From: an uncultured Bacilli bacterium
Lineage (GTDB): Bacteria > Bacillota_I > Bacilli_A > RF39 > UBA660
NCBI GenBank assembly: GCA_947628725.1
Contig: CANRAQ010000022.1
Coordinates: forward strand, 1 to 15,128
Reading direction: 5' to 3'
DNA: 15,128 bases
Each line of letters starts with the position of its first letter. Positions within the stretch are counted from its first letter, which is position 1. Below the pieces are notes generated by a model, which saw nothing but the letters and a program-made list of their open reading frames with translations, searched no databases and was not told the origin of the DNA. This document shows positions 1-8,566 of the stretch, piece by piece. The position numbers and the translations under genes are program-made.

Positions 1-11
1 GAAAAATAATA

Positions 12-17
12 TATACT
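12..17 (+). promoter_or_regulatory. possible -10 box for the T-box/valS transcript
   Basis: TATACT lies about 20-30 nt before the first helix of the T-box leader, where a -10 element would be expected. A second candidate, TATATA at 17-22, overlaps it. The matching -35 region would lie at or before the window edge and cannot be assessed, so this is a positional guess in AT-rich DNA. Confidence 0.3.
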
Positions 18-42
18 ATATAAGAATTTAAAAGACATTGAA

Positions 43-253
43 CTTGAGGAGTAATTTATTTAGTATTTAAAAGAGAGGGAAGATATGGTGAGAACTTCCT
101 TAAAGAAAGATAAATGAATGTAGCAAGGGAGTTTTATTTCTGAGTTTAGTAAGAAATAGCGTTTACTGCGTTAAAGTATTAAGGTAAATTTATTTACAAA
201 TAAAGGTGGTACCACGGCTATTCGTCCTTTTTGACGGGTAGTCTTTTTATTTT
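43..253 (+). promoter_or_regulatory. T-box riboswitch, probably tRNA-Val responsive
   Basis: This leader senses uncharged tRNA and lets transcription continue into the downstream genes when aminoacyl-tRNA is scarce. Stem I has a base helix 43-46/124-127, a specifier loop with AGTA at 50-53, an upper helix 54-62/111-119 and a distal hairpin GGAAG 78-82 / CTTCC 95-99 whose loop holds GGTGAGA. The likely specifier codon is GTA (Val) at 120-122, followed by a purine. A second hairpin pairs 135-141 with 152-158. The antiterminator has AAAGG (202-206), the bulge TGGTACC (207-213) and ACG (214-216), pairing with CGT (223-225) and CCTTT (226-230). The variable T at 210 complements an A discriminator base, as in tRNA-Val. 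valS downstream agrees with Val specificity. The specifier call rests on folding by eye. Confidence 0.93.
216..248 (+). terminator. T-box intrinsic terminator, alternative to the antiterminator
   Basis: The 11-bp stem 216-226 / 233-243 includes three G-U pairs, has a 6-nt loop and is followed by TTTTT at 244-248. Its 5' arm shares bases 216-230 with the antiterminator helix, so the two folds are mutually exclusive, as expected for transcriptional T-box control. Confidence 0.92.
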
Positions 254-270
254 CTGGGGAGGTTGATTTT

Positions 271-969
271 ATGCCATCATGGGCTATTCATATATCTATG
301 GCAAATGAATTAAATAAGAAATTAAAATTGGATGATAATTTTATAATAGGGAATGTTTTACCTGATACTCATAATGGGCATATAGTTAAAAATGCTTCAA
401 ATATTTTTAATCATTCTATTACTCATTATAATTTTGAAGGGGTAGGTGTTCCACCTGTAAATAATTTTGAAAAATATATAGAAGATTATAATGATAAATT
501 AAATAATCCATTGATATTAGGTGCTTTAATACATATAATTACTGATAATTATTTTAATCAATATACGAGAGAAAATCATGTTAAAATTGATAATGGTAGA
601 AGGGTTGCAATATTAAATGATGGAAGTATATTAGAAAATGTTTTACCATGGAAAATTAAACAGAGGGATTTTCAAATATTTGCAGATTCTCTTGTAAATG
701 AAAAAAAAGTGGGTAATGTTATAAGTATTATGGATGATACAAATAAACTTAGTAAGGATTTTAATTATCCTATTACCAAGCAAGATTTGATAAATACTGT
801 AGATGAGATAAATCATGTAATTACTAAAAGTGAATTTGAAGAAAAACAGTATATGATGTTTACTAAAGAAGAACTTGAAAAGTTATATAATGACTGTTTA
901 AACTATCTAGATGACATTATAGAAAACTTAAATATGAAAAATAAAATAAAGATAAAAGGAAGAGGATGA
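271..969 (+). CDS. zinc-dependent phospholipase C-like family protein
   Basis: This 232-residue protein has no signal peptide or membrane segment, so it is probably cytoplasmic. It opens with P-S-W4-x-x-H7, then an I-G-N-x-L-P-D32 segment, H48 and H52, and an H88-x3-D92 motif inside a helical G-A-L-I-H-I-I-T-D-N stretch. This spacing of Trp, His and Asp resembles the zinc-dependent phospholipase C-like family, whose Bacillota members often start P-S-W-x-x-H and carry a G-N-I-A-P-D motif. The substrate is unknown, and many such proteins have no shown phospholipase activity. The start is supported by GGGGAGG at 256-262, 8 nt upstream. It is the first gene after the T-box and lies 4 bp before valS, so Val-tRNA levels should control both. 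The family call is from motif memory; the specific function is open. Confidence 0.7.
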   Translation: MPSWAIHISMANELNKKLKLDDNFIIGNVLPDTHNGHIVKNASNIFNHSITHYNFEGVGVPPVNNFEKYIEDYNDKLNNPLILGALIHIITDNYFNQYTRENHVKIDNGRRVAILNDGSILENVLPWKIKQRDFQIFADSLVNEKKVGNVISIMDDTNKLSKDFNYPITKQDLINTVDEINHVITKSEFEEKQYMMFTKEELEKLYNDCLNYLDDIIENLNMKNKIKIKGRG

Positions 970-973
970 TTTT

Positions 974-3499
974 ATGTTAGATAAAAAATATAATCATGTT
1001 AATGTAGAAGAGGGGAAATATGAAAATTGGAAAAATAAGGGATATTTTGAATCTGGAGATTTATCTAAAAAACCTTATTCGATAGTAATACCCCCACCAA
1101 ATGTAACTGGTAAATTACATTTAGGACATGCTTGGGATACAACTTTACAAGATATTATGATTCGTTATAAGAAAATGGATGGTTATGACACTTTATGGTT
1201 ACCTGGAATGGATCATGCCGCTATAGCAACAGAAGCAAAAGTTGTTCAAAAGTTAAAGAATAATAAAATAAATAAGTATGAATTAGGTCGTGAAAAATTT
1301 CTAGATGAATGTTGGAATTGGACTCATGAATATTCTGAAAACATTAGAAATCAATGGGCAAAATTAGGCCTTTCTTTAGATTATAAGAAAGAAGCATTCA
1401 CACTAGATGAAAATCTTACTAGGGCAGTAAAAACTGTATTTGTTAATTTATATAATGAAGGATTAATATATAGAGGAGAGCGTATTATAAATTGGGATCC
1501 GGTTGCTAAAACCGCACTTTCTAATGAAGAGGTTATATATAAAGAAGATGAGGGTGCATTTTATCATTTGAAATATTTTATTGAAGGAACAGATGAATAT
1601 TTGGATGTAGCAACTACTAGACCTGAAACATTGTTTGGTGATACTGCTGTTGCAGTAAACCCTAAAGACAAAAGATATAAACATTTGATAGGCAAGAATG
1701 TAATATTACCTGTAGTAAATAAATTAATACCTATAGTAGGTGATGAACACGCGGATATGGAATTTGGTACGGGTGTAGTTAAAATTACTCCTGCACATGA
1801 TCCAAACGATTTTGAAGTAGGTAATAGACATAACCTAGAAAGAGTAGTAGTAATGAATGAAGATGCTACTATGAATGAAAAGGCTTTAAAATATTGTGGA
1901 CTAACTCGTGAAGAATGTAGAGAACGACTTGTAGAGGATTTAAAACAATCAGGTATTTTGATAAGTATAGAAAAAATGGTACATAGTGTAGGACATAGTG
2001 AAAGAACAGATGCCGTAGTTGAGCCTTACTTATCTAAACAATGGTTTGTTAAAATGCGTGGTCTTGCTAATAGGGTATTAGAAAATCAAAAAAATAGTAA
2101 AACTAAAGTTAATTTTGTACCTCAAAGATTTGAAAAAACTATGAATCATTGGATGGAAATAACTTATGACTGGTGTATATCTCGTCAACTTTGGTGGGGT
2201 CACAGGATACCTGCTTGGTATAAAGGGGATGAAATATATGTTGGAATGGAAGCACCTAAAGAAGATGGATGGGTTCAAGATAACGATGTTTTAGATACAT
2301 GGTTTTCTAGTGCATTATGGCCTTTTGCAACTATGGGTTGGCCAAATAAAACAGAGGATTTAAATAGATATTATCCAAATGATGTACTTGTTACAGGATA
2401 TGATATTATACCTTTTTGGGTAAATAGAATGGTTTTCCAAGGATTAAAATTTACGGATGTTAGACCATTTAAAGATTGTTTAATACATGGACTTATTCGT
2501 GATAAAGAAGGAAGAAAAATGAGTAAATCACTTGGAAATGGTGTAGACCCTATGGATGTAATAGATACATATGGTTGTGATGCATTAAGATATTTTTTAG
2601 CAACATCATCTGCTCCAGGTATGGATCTTAGATATGATGAAGAAAAAGTAAAAAGTACATGGAATTTTATAAATAAATTATGGAATGCTTCAAGATTTGT
2701 TCTTATGAATATTGAAGATTTAAATGATAAAAATTATACATTAGAAAATTTAACTATATCAGATAAATGGATTTTAAATAAATTAAATAATTTAATTAAA
2801 TTATGTAGGCGTCATATGGAAAAATATGAATTTAATGTAGTTGGCTCAAATGCATATTCATTTATTTGGGATGACTTTTGTGATTGGTATATAGAATTAT
2901 CTAAACATAATATGAATTATACTACAAAAAGTGTATTATTATATACTCTTACATGTATATTAAAAATACTTCATCCTTTTATGCCATTTGTAACAGAAGA
3001 AATATATACTAAATTACCAATAAAAGAATCTGAATCTATAATGATTTCTACTTATCCAAAATATGATAAGAATTTAGAATTTGATGTAAAATTAGATTAT
3101 ACATTAGATTTAATAACTAAAATAAGAAAAATAAAATTAGAAAATAATATAAAAGAATATTATATATATTATGACAAACTAGAAAATATAGATATATTAT
3201 GTAATATTTTAAAATTAGATAAAACTAATTTTATAAAAGAAAAGAATAATTTAAATGAAATAGTTATAGATAAAAATGTTAGTTTAATTTATGATGGTAG
3301 CGAAAATTTAGAAAAAGAAATAGAAAATCTAAAAAAAGAAAAAGAAAGACTTGAAAATAGTATACAAAGAAGAGAGAAATTACTTTCTAATGAAAACTAT
3401 GTATCAAAGGCTCCAAAGAATATAGTAGAGCAAGAAAGAAAGAATTTAGAAACAGAAAAAGAAAATTTATCTGCAATATGTTCTAAGTTAAATATATAG
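974..3499 (+). CDS. valS: valine--tRNA ligase (ValRS)
   Basis: This cytoplasmic class I synthetase charges tRNA-Val with valine. The 841 residues are slightly shorter than many bacterial ValRS of about 880. The N-terminal P-P-P-N-V-T-G-K-L-H-L-G-H segment contains the HIGH signature (HLGH, residues 49-52). A CP1 editing domain follows, with T-T-R-P-E-T-L-F-G-D near residue 214 and G-T-G-V-V-K-I-T-P-A-H-D later. K-M-S-K-S is at 515-519 and precedes the anticodon-binding helical domain. Residues about 776-840 form the Lys/Glu-rich coiled-coil arm typical of ValRS, which separates it from IleRS and LeuRS. AGGAAGAGG just upstream is the ribosome site. The gene follows the phospholipase C-like gene by 4 bp, lies under T-box control and ends directly in a terminator. 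No key motif is missing. Confidence 0.98.
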   Translation: MLDKKYNHVNVEEGKYENWKNKGYFESGDLSKKPYSIVIPPPNVTGKLHLGHAWDTTLQDIMIRYKKMDGYDTLWLPGMDHAAIATEAKVVQKLKNNKINKYELGREKFLDECWNWTHEYSENIRNQWAKLGLSLDYKKEAFTLDENLTRAVKTVFVNLYNEGLIYRGERIINWDPVAKTALSNEEVIYKEDEGAFYHLKYFIEGTDEYLDVATTRPETLFGDTAVAVNPKDKRYKHLIGKNVILPVVNKLIPIVGDEHADMEFGTGVVKITPAHDPNDFEVGNRHNLERVVVMNEDATMNEKALKYCGLTREECRERLVEDLKQSGILISIEKMVHSVGHSERTDAVVEPYLSKQWFVKMRGLANRVLENQKNSKTKVNFVPQRFEKTMNHWMEITYDWCISRQLWWGHRIPAWYKGDEIYVGMEAPKEDGWVQDNDVLDTWFSSALWPFATMGWPNKTEDLNRYYPNDVLVTGYDIIPFWVNRMVFQGLKFTDVRPFKDCLIHGLIRDKEGRKMSKSLGNGVDPMDVIDTYGCDALRYFLATSSAPGMDLRYDEEKVKSTWNFINKLWNASRFVLMNIEDLNDKNYTLENLTISDKWILNKLNNLIKLCRRHMEKYEFNVVGSNAYSFIWDDFCDWYIELSKHNMNYTTKSVLLYTLTCILKILHPFMPFVTEEIYTKLPIKESESIMISTYPKYDKNLEFDVKLDYTLDLITKIRKIKLENNIKEYYIYYDKLENIDILCNILKLDKTNFIKEKNNLNEIVIDKNVSLIYDGSENLEKEIENLKKEKERLENSIQRREKLLSNENYVSKAPKNIVEQERKNLETEKENLSAICSKLNI

Positions 3500-3524
3500 A
3501 GATGAAATTGAATCATCTCTTTTT
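3498..3524 (+). terminator. intrinsic terminator of the valS operon
   Basis: A perfect 8-bp stem, AGAGATGA (3498-3505) / TCATCTCT (3513-3520), has a 7-nt loop and runs into five T residues (3520-3524). The stem begins inside the valS stop codon TAG (3497-3499). Confidence 0.9.
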
Positions 3525-3534
3525 GTATAAAATA

Positions 3535-3563
3535 TTTTAATAATGTCATAATTATGATATAAT
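3535..3563 (+). promoter_or_regulatory. promoter of the ligA-pflB-pflA operon
   Basis: A consensus TATAAT at 3558-3563 is preceded by TGA, giving an extended -10 (TGn). A weak -35 candidate, TTTTAA (3535-3540), lies 17 bp upstream. The predicted start near 3570 coincides with the GGTGAT ribosome site (3570-3575), giving a 5' UTR of about 10 nt. A perfect 12-bp palindrome at 3546-3557 abuts the -10 box but could be chance in such AT-rich DNA. Confidence 0.72.
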
Positions 3564-3579
3564 GATAAAGGTGATAAAG

Positions 3580-5571
3580 ATGGATAATATAGATAGCAGA
3601 ATAGATGAACTTATAAAAATATTAAATAAAGCAAGTTACGAATATTATACATTAGATAGTCCAACTATAACTGATCAGGAATATGATAGTTATATGGATG
3701 AACTTATAAAATTAGAAACACAAAATCCATCTAAAGTAAGACCAGATTCTCCTACAGTAAGAATAGGTGGACAAATAATTTCATCATTTGAAAAAGTGAC
3801 ACACGAAGTACCTATGATGAGTTTAGGAGATATTTTTAATGAAGAAGAGATAATAGAATTTGATGATAGAGTAAAAAAAGTAGTAGAAAAACCAGAATAT
3901 GTATGTGAACTTAAAATAGATGGTTTAAGTGTATCAATAATATATGAAAAAGGTAAATTAGTAAGAGCGGCAACTAGAGGAGATGGAACAGTTGGAGAAG
4001 ATATAACTCACAATGTTAAAACAATAAAAAATGTTCCATTATCTTTACCACAGGATATAGATATTGAAGTTCGTGGAGAAATATATATGCCTAAATCTTC
4101 TTTTATTAAATTAAATGAAGATAGAATTAAAAAAGGTGAAAAAGAATTTGCTAATCCTAGAAATGCAGCGGCTGGTTCTGTAAGGCAATTAGATAGTAAA
4201 ATTTCAGCAGAAAGAAATTTATCTACATTTATGTATCACATACCACTTCCAGATATGTACAATTTAAAAACACAATATGAATCATTAGAATTTATGAAAG
4301 ATTTAACTTTTACTGTAAATCCTAATATAGTTAAAGTTGATAATATAAAAGATTTATTAAAATATATAAATTATTGGCAAGAACATAGAAATGAATTACC
4401 ATATGAAATAGATGGTATCGTAATAAAGGTTAATAGTTATGTAGATCAAAGAAAATTAGGTGTAACGGCTAAAACTCCAAAATGGGCAATAGCATATAAA
4501 TTCCCTGCTGAAGAAGTTTTAACTAAAATAAAAGATATAGAACTATGTGTTGGAAGAACAGGTAAAATTACTCCTAGAGCAGATTTAGATCCAGTTCGTC
4601 TTCAAGGTAGTGTAGTTAGAAGTGCGACATTAAACAATCAAGAATATATAAAAGAAAAAGATATAAGAATTGGTGATGTAGTATCTATTAGAAAAGCCGG
4701 AGATGTAATACCAGAAGTAGTAGAAGTAAAATTTGATAGAAGAACTGGCGATGAAAAACCGTTTGAGATGATAGAAAATTGTCCAATATGTGGTACAAAA
4801 TTAGTAAAAAAAGAAAATGAAGTAGCGTATTTTTGTTTAAATAAAAATTGTGATGCAAGAAAAATAGAATCACTTATACATTTTGCTTCTAGAGATGCGA
4901 TGAACATAGAAGGCTTTGGTGAAAGAATAGTAGAAGACTTCTATAATATGGGATATTTAAATGATGTAAGTGACTATTATACTTTATATAAACATAAAGA
5001 GGCTTTAATGGAATTAGAGGGATTTGGAGAAAAAAGTATAAATAATTTACTTGAAAATATAGAAAAAAGTAAATCTAATTCTATTGAAAGATTAATATTT
5101 GCTTTAGGAATAAAGCATATAGGTAAAAAGACAGCAGAGGTACTATGTGAAAGATATGGTACTTTAGATAATATAATAAATTCAAATATAGATGATTTAA
5201 ATAGTATACCTGATATAGGTGAAATCTTATCTAAAAGTATAAGAGATTACTTTGATAATCCATCTAATATAGAATTGATAAATAAATTAAAAAGTTATAA
5301 TTTAAATACAAATTATATAGCAAAGAAAAAAGAGATTAATGAATTATTTAAAGATAAGACATTTGTACTTACTGGTACTTTAGAAAGTATGTCTAGAGGA
5401 GAGGCAAAGGAATTAATTAAAACATTAGGTGGTAAAAATACTGATTCAGTAAGTAAAAACACAGATGTAGTTATAGTAGGTTCATCCCCAGGAAGTAAAT
5501 ATGACAAGGCAAAAGAACTTGGAATTACTGTATGGGAAGAAGATGAATTTTTAAAGAATGTAAGGAGATAA
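3580..5571 (+). CDS. ligA: NAD-dependent DNA ligase LigA
   Basis: LigA seals nicks during replication and repair using NAD+. The order is standard: an Ia domain with Y-E-Y-Y and D-Q-E-Y-D, an adenylation domain with the nucleophile lysine in K-I-D-G (residues 112-115), and an OB-fold. Then come a zinc finger with Cys at 401, 404, 419 and 424, helix-hairpin-helix repeats, and a BRCT domain from about residue 590 to the end. The 663-residue length matches the family (E. coli 671). I place the start at ATG 3580, because GGTGAT at 3570-3575 is correctly spaced and M-D-N-I-D-S-R-I aligns with known LigA N-termini. The in-frame ATG at 3562 overlaps the -10 box and is unlikely to be in the mRNA. The gene ends 2 bp before pflB, whose ribosome site AAGGAG (5562-5567) lies in the last ligA codons, suggesting translational coupling. 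Confidence 0.98.
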   Translation: MDNIDSRIDELIKILNKASYEYYTLDSPTITDQEYDSYMDELIKLETQNPSKVRPDSPTVRIGGQIISSFEKVTHEVPMMSLGDIFNEEEIIEFDDRVKKVVEKPEYVCELKIDGLSVSIIYEKGKLVRAATRGDGTVGEDITHNVKTIKNVPLSLPQDIDIEVRGEIYMPKSSFIKLNEDRIKKGEKEFANPRNAAAGSVRQLDSKISAERNLSTFMYHIPLPDMYNLKTQYESLEFMKDLTFTVNPNIVKVDNIKDLLKYINYWQEHRNELPYEIDGIVIKVNSYVDQRKLGVTAKTPKWAIAYKFPAEEVLTKIKDIELCVGRTGKITPRADLDPVRLQGSVVRSATLNNQEYIKEKDIRIGDVVSIRKAGDVIPEVVEVKFDRRTGDEKPFEMIENCPICGTKLVKKENEVAYFCLNKNCDARKIESLIHFASRDAMNIEGFGERIVEDFYNMGYLNDVSDYYTLYKHKEALMELEGFGEKSINNLLENIEKSKSNSIERLIFALGIKHIGKKTAEVLCERYGTLDNIINSNIDDLNSIPDIGEILSKSIRDYFDNPSNIELINKLKSYNLNTNYIAKKKEINELFKDKTFVLTGTLESMSRGEAKELIKTLGGKNTDSVSKNTDVVIVGSSPGSKYDKAKELGITVWEEDEFLKNVRR

Positions 5572-5573
5572 GT

Positions 5574-7799
5574 ATGATTGAGTGGGAAGGATTTAAAGGA
5601 ACTAAATGGCAAAATGAAATAGATGTCAATGATTTTATAATAAATAACTATAAAGAATATAGAGAAGATGAAAGTTTTTTAACTGGCATAAGCAAAAAAA
5701 CAAGTAAAGTTTGGGATAGATGTAAAAAACTATTAGAAAAGGAAGCTATAAGTGGAGTTTTAGATGTAGAAACTTATATAATGAGTGGTATAGATAATTT
5801 TGAACCAGGTTATATAAGTAGATCTAATGAAGTTATAGTTGGGCTTCAAACTGATGAACCACTTAAAAGAATAGTAAACCCTTATGGTGGAATGAGAATG
5901 GTTGAAAAATCATTAGAATCATATGGATTTCATTTAGAGAAAGATATAGAAAAAAACTTTAAAGAATTTAGAAAAACACATAATGATGGAGTATTTGATG
6001 CATATACAGATGAAATAAGACTTGCTAAACATAATCACTTAATAACAGGACTACCTGATGCATATGGAAGAGGTAGAATAATAGGTGACTATAGGCGTTT
6101 AGCGCTTTATGGAGCAGATTATTTAATAGAACAAAAGAAAAAAGATAAAGCATCATTAAATAATATTTGTGATGTAAGTGTAATTCAATTAAGAGAAGAT
6201 ATAAGTGAACAAATTAAGGCACTAGAACTAATTAAAAAAATGGCATCAAGATATGAATTTGATGTATCTAGACCTGCTAAGAATGCTAAAGAGGCTATAC
6301 AATGGACTTATTTTGCGTATCTAGCAGCAGTAAAACAAAATAACGGTGCAGCAACTAGTATTGGTAGAAATTCTACATTCTTTGATATTTATATAGAAAG
6401 AGATATAGAAAAATCTATATTGACTGAACAAGAAGCACAGGAATTAATAGACCAATACATAATAAAATTAAGATTAGTAAGACACTTAAGAACTCCTGAA
6501 TATAATGAGTTATTTGCAGGTGATCCAACATGGGTTACAGAGTCTATAGCAGGAATGATGGATGATACACAATCATTAGTAACTAAATCATCTTTCCGTG
6601 TATTAAATACTTTAAATAATATTGGTGAATCTGCAGAACCAAACTTGACAGTTTTATGGAGTAAAAAACTTCCTCAACCATTTAAGAGGTTTGCATCTAA
6701 AATGTCAATTAAGACACATACTTTACAATTTGAAAATGATGATATAATGAGACCAATATATGGTAATGATTACGCTATTTCATGTTGTGTATCTGCATTA
6801 TCTTTAGGAAAACAAACACAATTTTTTGGGGCTAGAATCAACTTTGTAAAGGTACTACTATATGCGTTAAATGGTGGTAGAGATGAAATAACAGGTGATC
6901 TTGTAATAGATGGAATAGACCAAATAGAAGGAGAATACTTAAACTCAAATGAAGTTTTAAAACAATTTGATAAAGTATTAAAAAAGACAGTAAAAATATA
7001 TATAGATGCATTAAATATCATACATTATATGCATGATAAATATGCTTATGAAAGTAGTCAAATGGCATTTATAAATACAAATCCTGAATATTTAATGGCT
7101 TTTGGTCTTGCAGGAGTTTCAATAGTATCTGACTCATTTTCTGCAATCGAATATGGTCATGTAAGAGTTAAAAGAGATGAAAGAGGTATTACTAATTCAT
7201 TTGACATAGAATTTGACTATCCAAGATATGGAAATAATGATGATAAAGTAGATGCAATAGCAGTTAATTTAGTAAAAAGAGTGTATAGGGAATTAAAGAA
7301 ATATCCTCTATATAAAAACGCTATACCAACACTTTCATTATTAACTATTACATCTAATGTAATGTATGGAAAACATACAGGTGCTACTCCAGATGGAAGA
7401 AAGGCTAATATACCATTTTCACCTGGTGCAAACCCAACACAAGGAGCCGATAAGTCAGGTGCACTTGCTTCACTTGCTTCTGTAGCAAAAATACCTTATA
7501 AAGATTGTTGTCAAGATGGTATCTCTAATACATTTTCTATAATTCCAGATTCTCTTGGTAAAGATGAAAATACGAGAATAGAAAATTTAGTTAAAATATT
7601 AGATGGATATTTTGCTAGCAAAGGACATCATTTAAATGTAAATGTTTTAGAAAAACAATTATTAGTAGATGCTATGAACAATCCAAGTAAGTATCCAAAT
7701 CTTACTATAAGAGTTTCAGGTTATGCAGTAAACTTTAATAAACTTACTCGTGAACAACAAGAAGAAGTTATAAGTAGGACTTTCCATGAAAGCATTTAA
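5574..7799 (+). CDS. pflB: formate C-acetyltransferase (pyruvate formate-lyase)
   Basis: PflB converts pyruvate and CoA to acetyl-CoA and formate under anaerobic conditions, using a glycyl radical, in the cytoplasm. The adjacent catalytic cysteines are C404 and C405, in A-I-S-C-C-V-S, followed by G-K-Q-T-Q-F-F-G-A-R. The C-terminal radical loop R-V-S-G-Y-A-V places the radical glycine at G716. At 741 residues it is close to the E. coli enzyme (760). C-C together with R-V-S-G-Y-A separates true pyruvate formate-lyase from glycerol or choline glycyl-radical dehydratases and lyases. The ribosome site AAGGAG is inside the 3' end of ligA, so translation is probably coupled to it. The last 14 bp overlap the activase gene. 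Together they suggest mixed-acid fermentation and an oxygen-sensitive lifestyle. Confidence 0.98.
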   Translation: MIEWEGFKGTKWQNEIDVNDFIINNYKEYREDESFLTGISKKTSKVWDRCKKLLEKEAISGVLDVETYIMSGIDNFEPGYISRSNEVIVGLQTDEPLKRIVNPYGGMRMVEKSLESYGFHLEKDIEKNFKEFRKTHNDGVFDAYTDEIRLAKHNHLITGLPDAYGRGRIIGDYRRLALYGADYLIEQKKKDKASLNNICDVSVIQLREDISEQIKALELIKKMASRYEFDVSRPAKNAKEAIQWTYFAYLAAVKQNNGAATSIGRNSTFFDIYIERDIEKSILTEQEAQELIDQYIIKLRLVRHLRTPEYNELFAGDPTWVTESIAGMMDDTQSLVTKSSFRVLNTLNNIGESAEPNLTVLWSKKLPQPFKRFASKMSIKTHTLQFENDDIMRPIYGNDYAISCCVSALSLGKQTQFFGARINFVKVLLYALNGGRDEITGDLVIDGIDQIEGEYLNSNEVLKQFDKVLKKTVKIYIDALNIIHYMHDKYAYESSQMAFINTNPEYLMAFGLAGVSIVSDSFSAIEYGHVRVKRDERGITNSFDIEFDYPRYGNNDDKVDAIAVNLVKRVYRELKKYPLYKNAIPTLSLLTITSNVMYGKHTGATPDGRKANIPFSPGANPTQGADKSGALASLASVAKIPYKDCCQDGISNTFSIIPDSLGKDENTRIENLVKILDGYFASKGHHLNVNVLEKQLLVDAMNNPSKYPNLTIRVSGYAVNFNKLTREQQEEVISRTFHESI

Positions 7800-8520
7800 A
7801 GAAGGATATATTCATTCAATCGAAACGATGGGGCTTGTAGATGGACCAGGTATTAGAATAGTAATTTTTATGCAAGGATGTCCACTTAGATGTATATTTT
7901 GCCATAATCCAGATACTTGGACACCAATATCTAGTACGAAGAAGACTTCTAAAGAGATAGTAGATCAAATAAGAAAATATAGACCATTTATAGAAAAAGA
8001 TGGTGGTGTTACATTTTCAGGTGGTGAGCCATTATTTCAATCAGAATTTTTATTAGAATGTTTAAAATTATGTAAAAAGGCAGGAATACATACATGTCTA
8101 GATACATCTGGTTGTGGTTATGATAAAAAATATTTAGATGAAATATTAAAGTATACAGATTTAGTTATATTAGATATAAAAGCAATAACAACTGATGGAT
8201 ATAAAAAAATTACAGGTAATAAAATGGATATGTTTAATTACTTCAAAGATAAAGTAAAAGAACATAAAAATAAACTATGGTTAAGACAAGTAATAATTCC
8301 TTCAATCAATGATAATGAAACTTATATAAAAGATTTAAAAAACTATATTAACCAGTTTGATAATGTAGAAAAAGTAGAACTTTTACCATATCATGATATG
8401 GGAGTATCTAAATATAAGAAACTAGGTATTAAATATAAACTTTTAGATACACCACCTATGGATAAAGAAAAATGTATGAAATTACAAGAATTATTAGAAA
8501 AAGAAGTTACAAAAAATTAA
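7786..8520 (+). CDS. pflA: pyruvate formate-lyase activating enzyme (radical SAM)
   Basis: This radical-SAM protein abstracts a hydrogen from the PflB glycine to create the active glycyl radical. The iron-sulfur motif C32-x3-C36-x2-C39 lies in G-C-P-L-R-C-I-F-C-H-N, preceded by V-D-G-P-G-I-R. G-G-E-P, the SAM-binding motif, is at 79-82. The 244-residue length matches PflA (about 246). There is no extra ferredoxin-like cysteine cluster, which agrees with PflA rather than activases of other glycyl-radical enzymes. The start lies inside the end of pflB, with only a modest AGGA ribosome site at 7776-7779, so translation is probably coupled to pflB. The last eight sense codons lie in a terminator hairpin. 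Confidence 0.96.
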   Translation: MKAFKEGYIHSIETMGLVDGPGIRIVIFMQGCPLRCIFCHNPDTWTPISSTKKTSKEIVDQIRKYRPFIEKDGGVTFSGGEPLFQSEFLLECLKLCKKAGIHTCLDTSGCGYDKKYLDEILKYTDLVILDIKAITTDGYKKITGNKMDMFNYFKDKVKEHKNKLWLRQVIIPSINDNETYIKDLKNYINQFDNVEKVELLPYHDMGVSKYKKLGIKYKLLDTPPMDKEKCMKLQELLEKEVTKN

Positions 8521-8530
8521 CTTCTTTTTC
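8497..8530 (+). terminator. terminator overlapping the end of pflA
   Basis: A perfect 13-bp inverted repeat (8497-8509 / 8518-8530) has an 8-nt loop. The 3' arm ends in CTTTTTC, so the U-tract is inside the stem. The 5' arm codes for the end of PflA, and the stop TAA (8518-8520) is at the base of the loop. The A-rich 5' arm could also work as a U-tract for minus-strand transcripts, but no minus-strand gene is present. Confidence 0.72.
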
Positions 8531-8546
8531 TATTGTATGGTATAAT
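8517..8546 (+). promoter_or_regulatory. promoter of the P-type ATPase/ZIP operon
   Basis: TATAAT at 8541-8546 is preceded by TGG (8538-8540), an extended -10. TTAACT at 8517-8522 matches four of six -35 bases with an 18-bp spacer and lies in the 3' arm of the pflA terminator. The predicted start near 8553 is about 14 nt before the ATG at 8567. Confidence 0.68.
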
Positions 8547-8566
8547 TAAATATAGTGAGGGATAAC

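Noticed and set aside
85..117. Short reading frame (ATG 85 to TGA) inside the T-box leader, a possible leader peptide
   Set aside because: It has no ribosome site and its bases are explained by stem I of the T-box, so translation is unlikely.
1463..1684. Minus-strand open frames inside valS, ligA, pflB, the ATPase gene, dinB and the CPBP gene
   Set aside because: They lie opposite well-identified genes, have low-complexity Phe/Ser/Ile-rich translations and lack ribosome sites; they are shadows of AT-rich coding strands.
3546..3557. Perfect 12-bp palindrome TCATAATTATGA next to the ligA -10 box
   Set aside because: Perfect 12-bp palindromes made mostly of A and T are expected many times by chance in 15 kb of DNA this AT-rich, and I see no second copy at another promoter.
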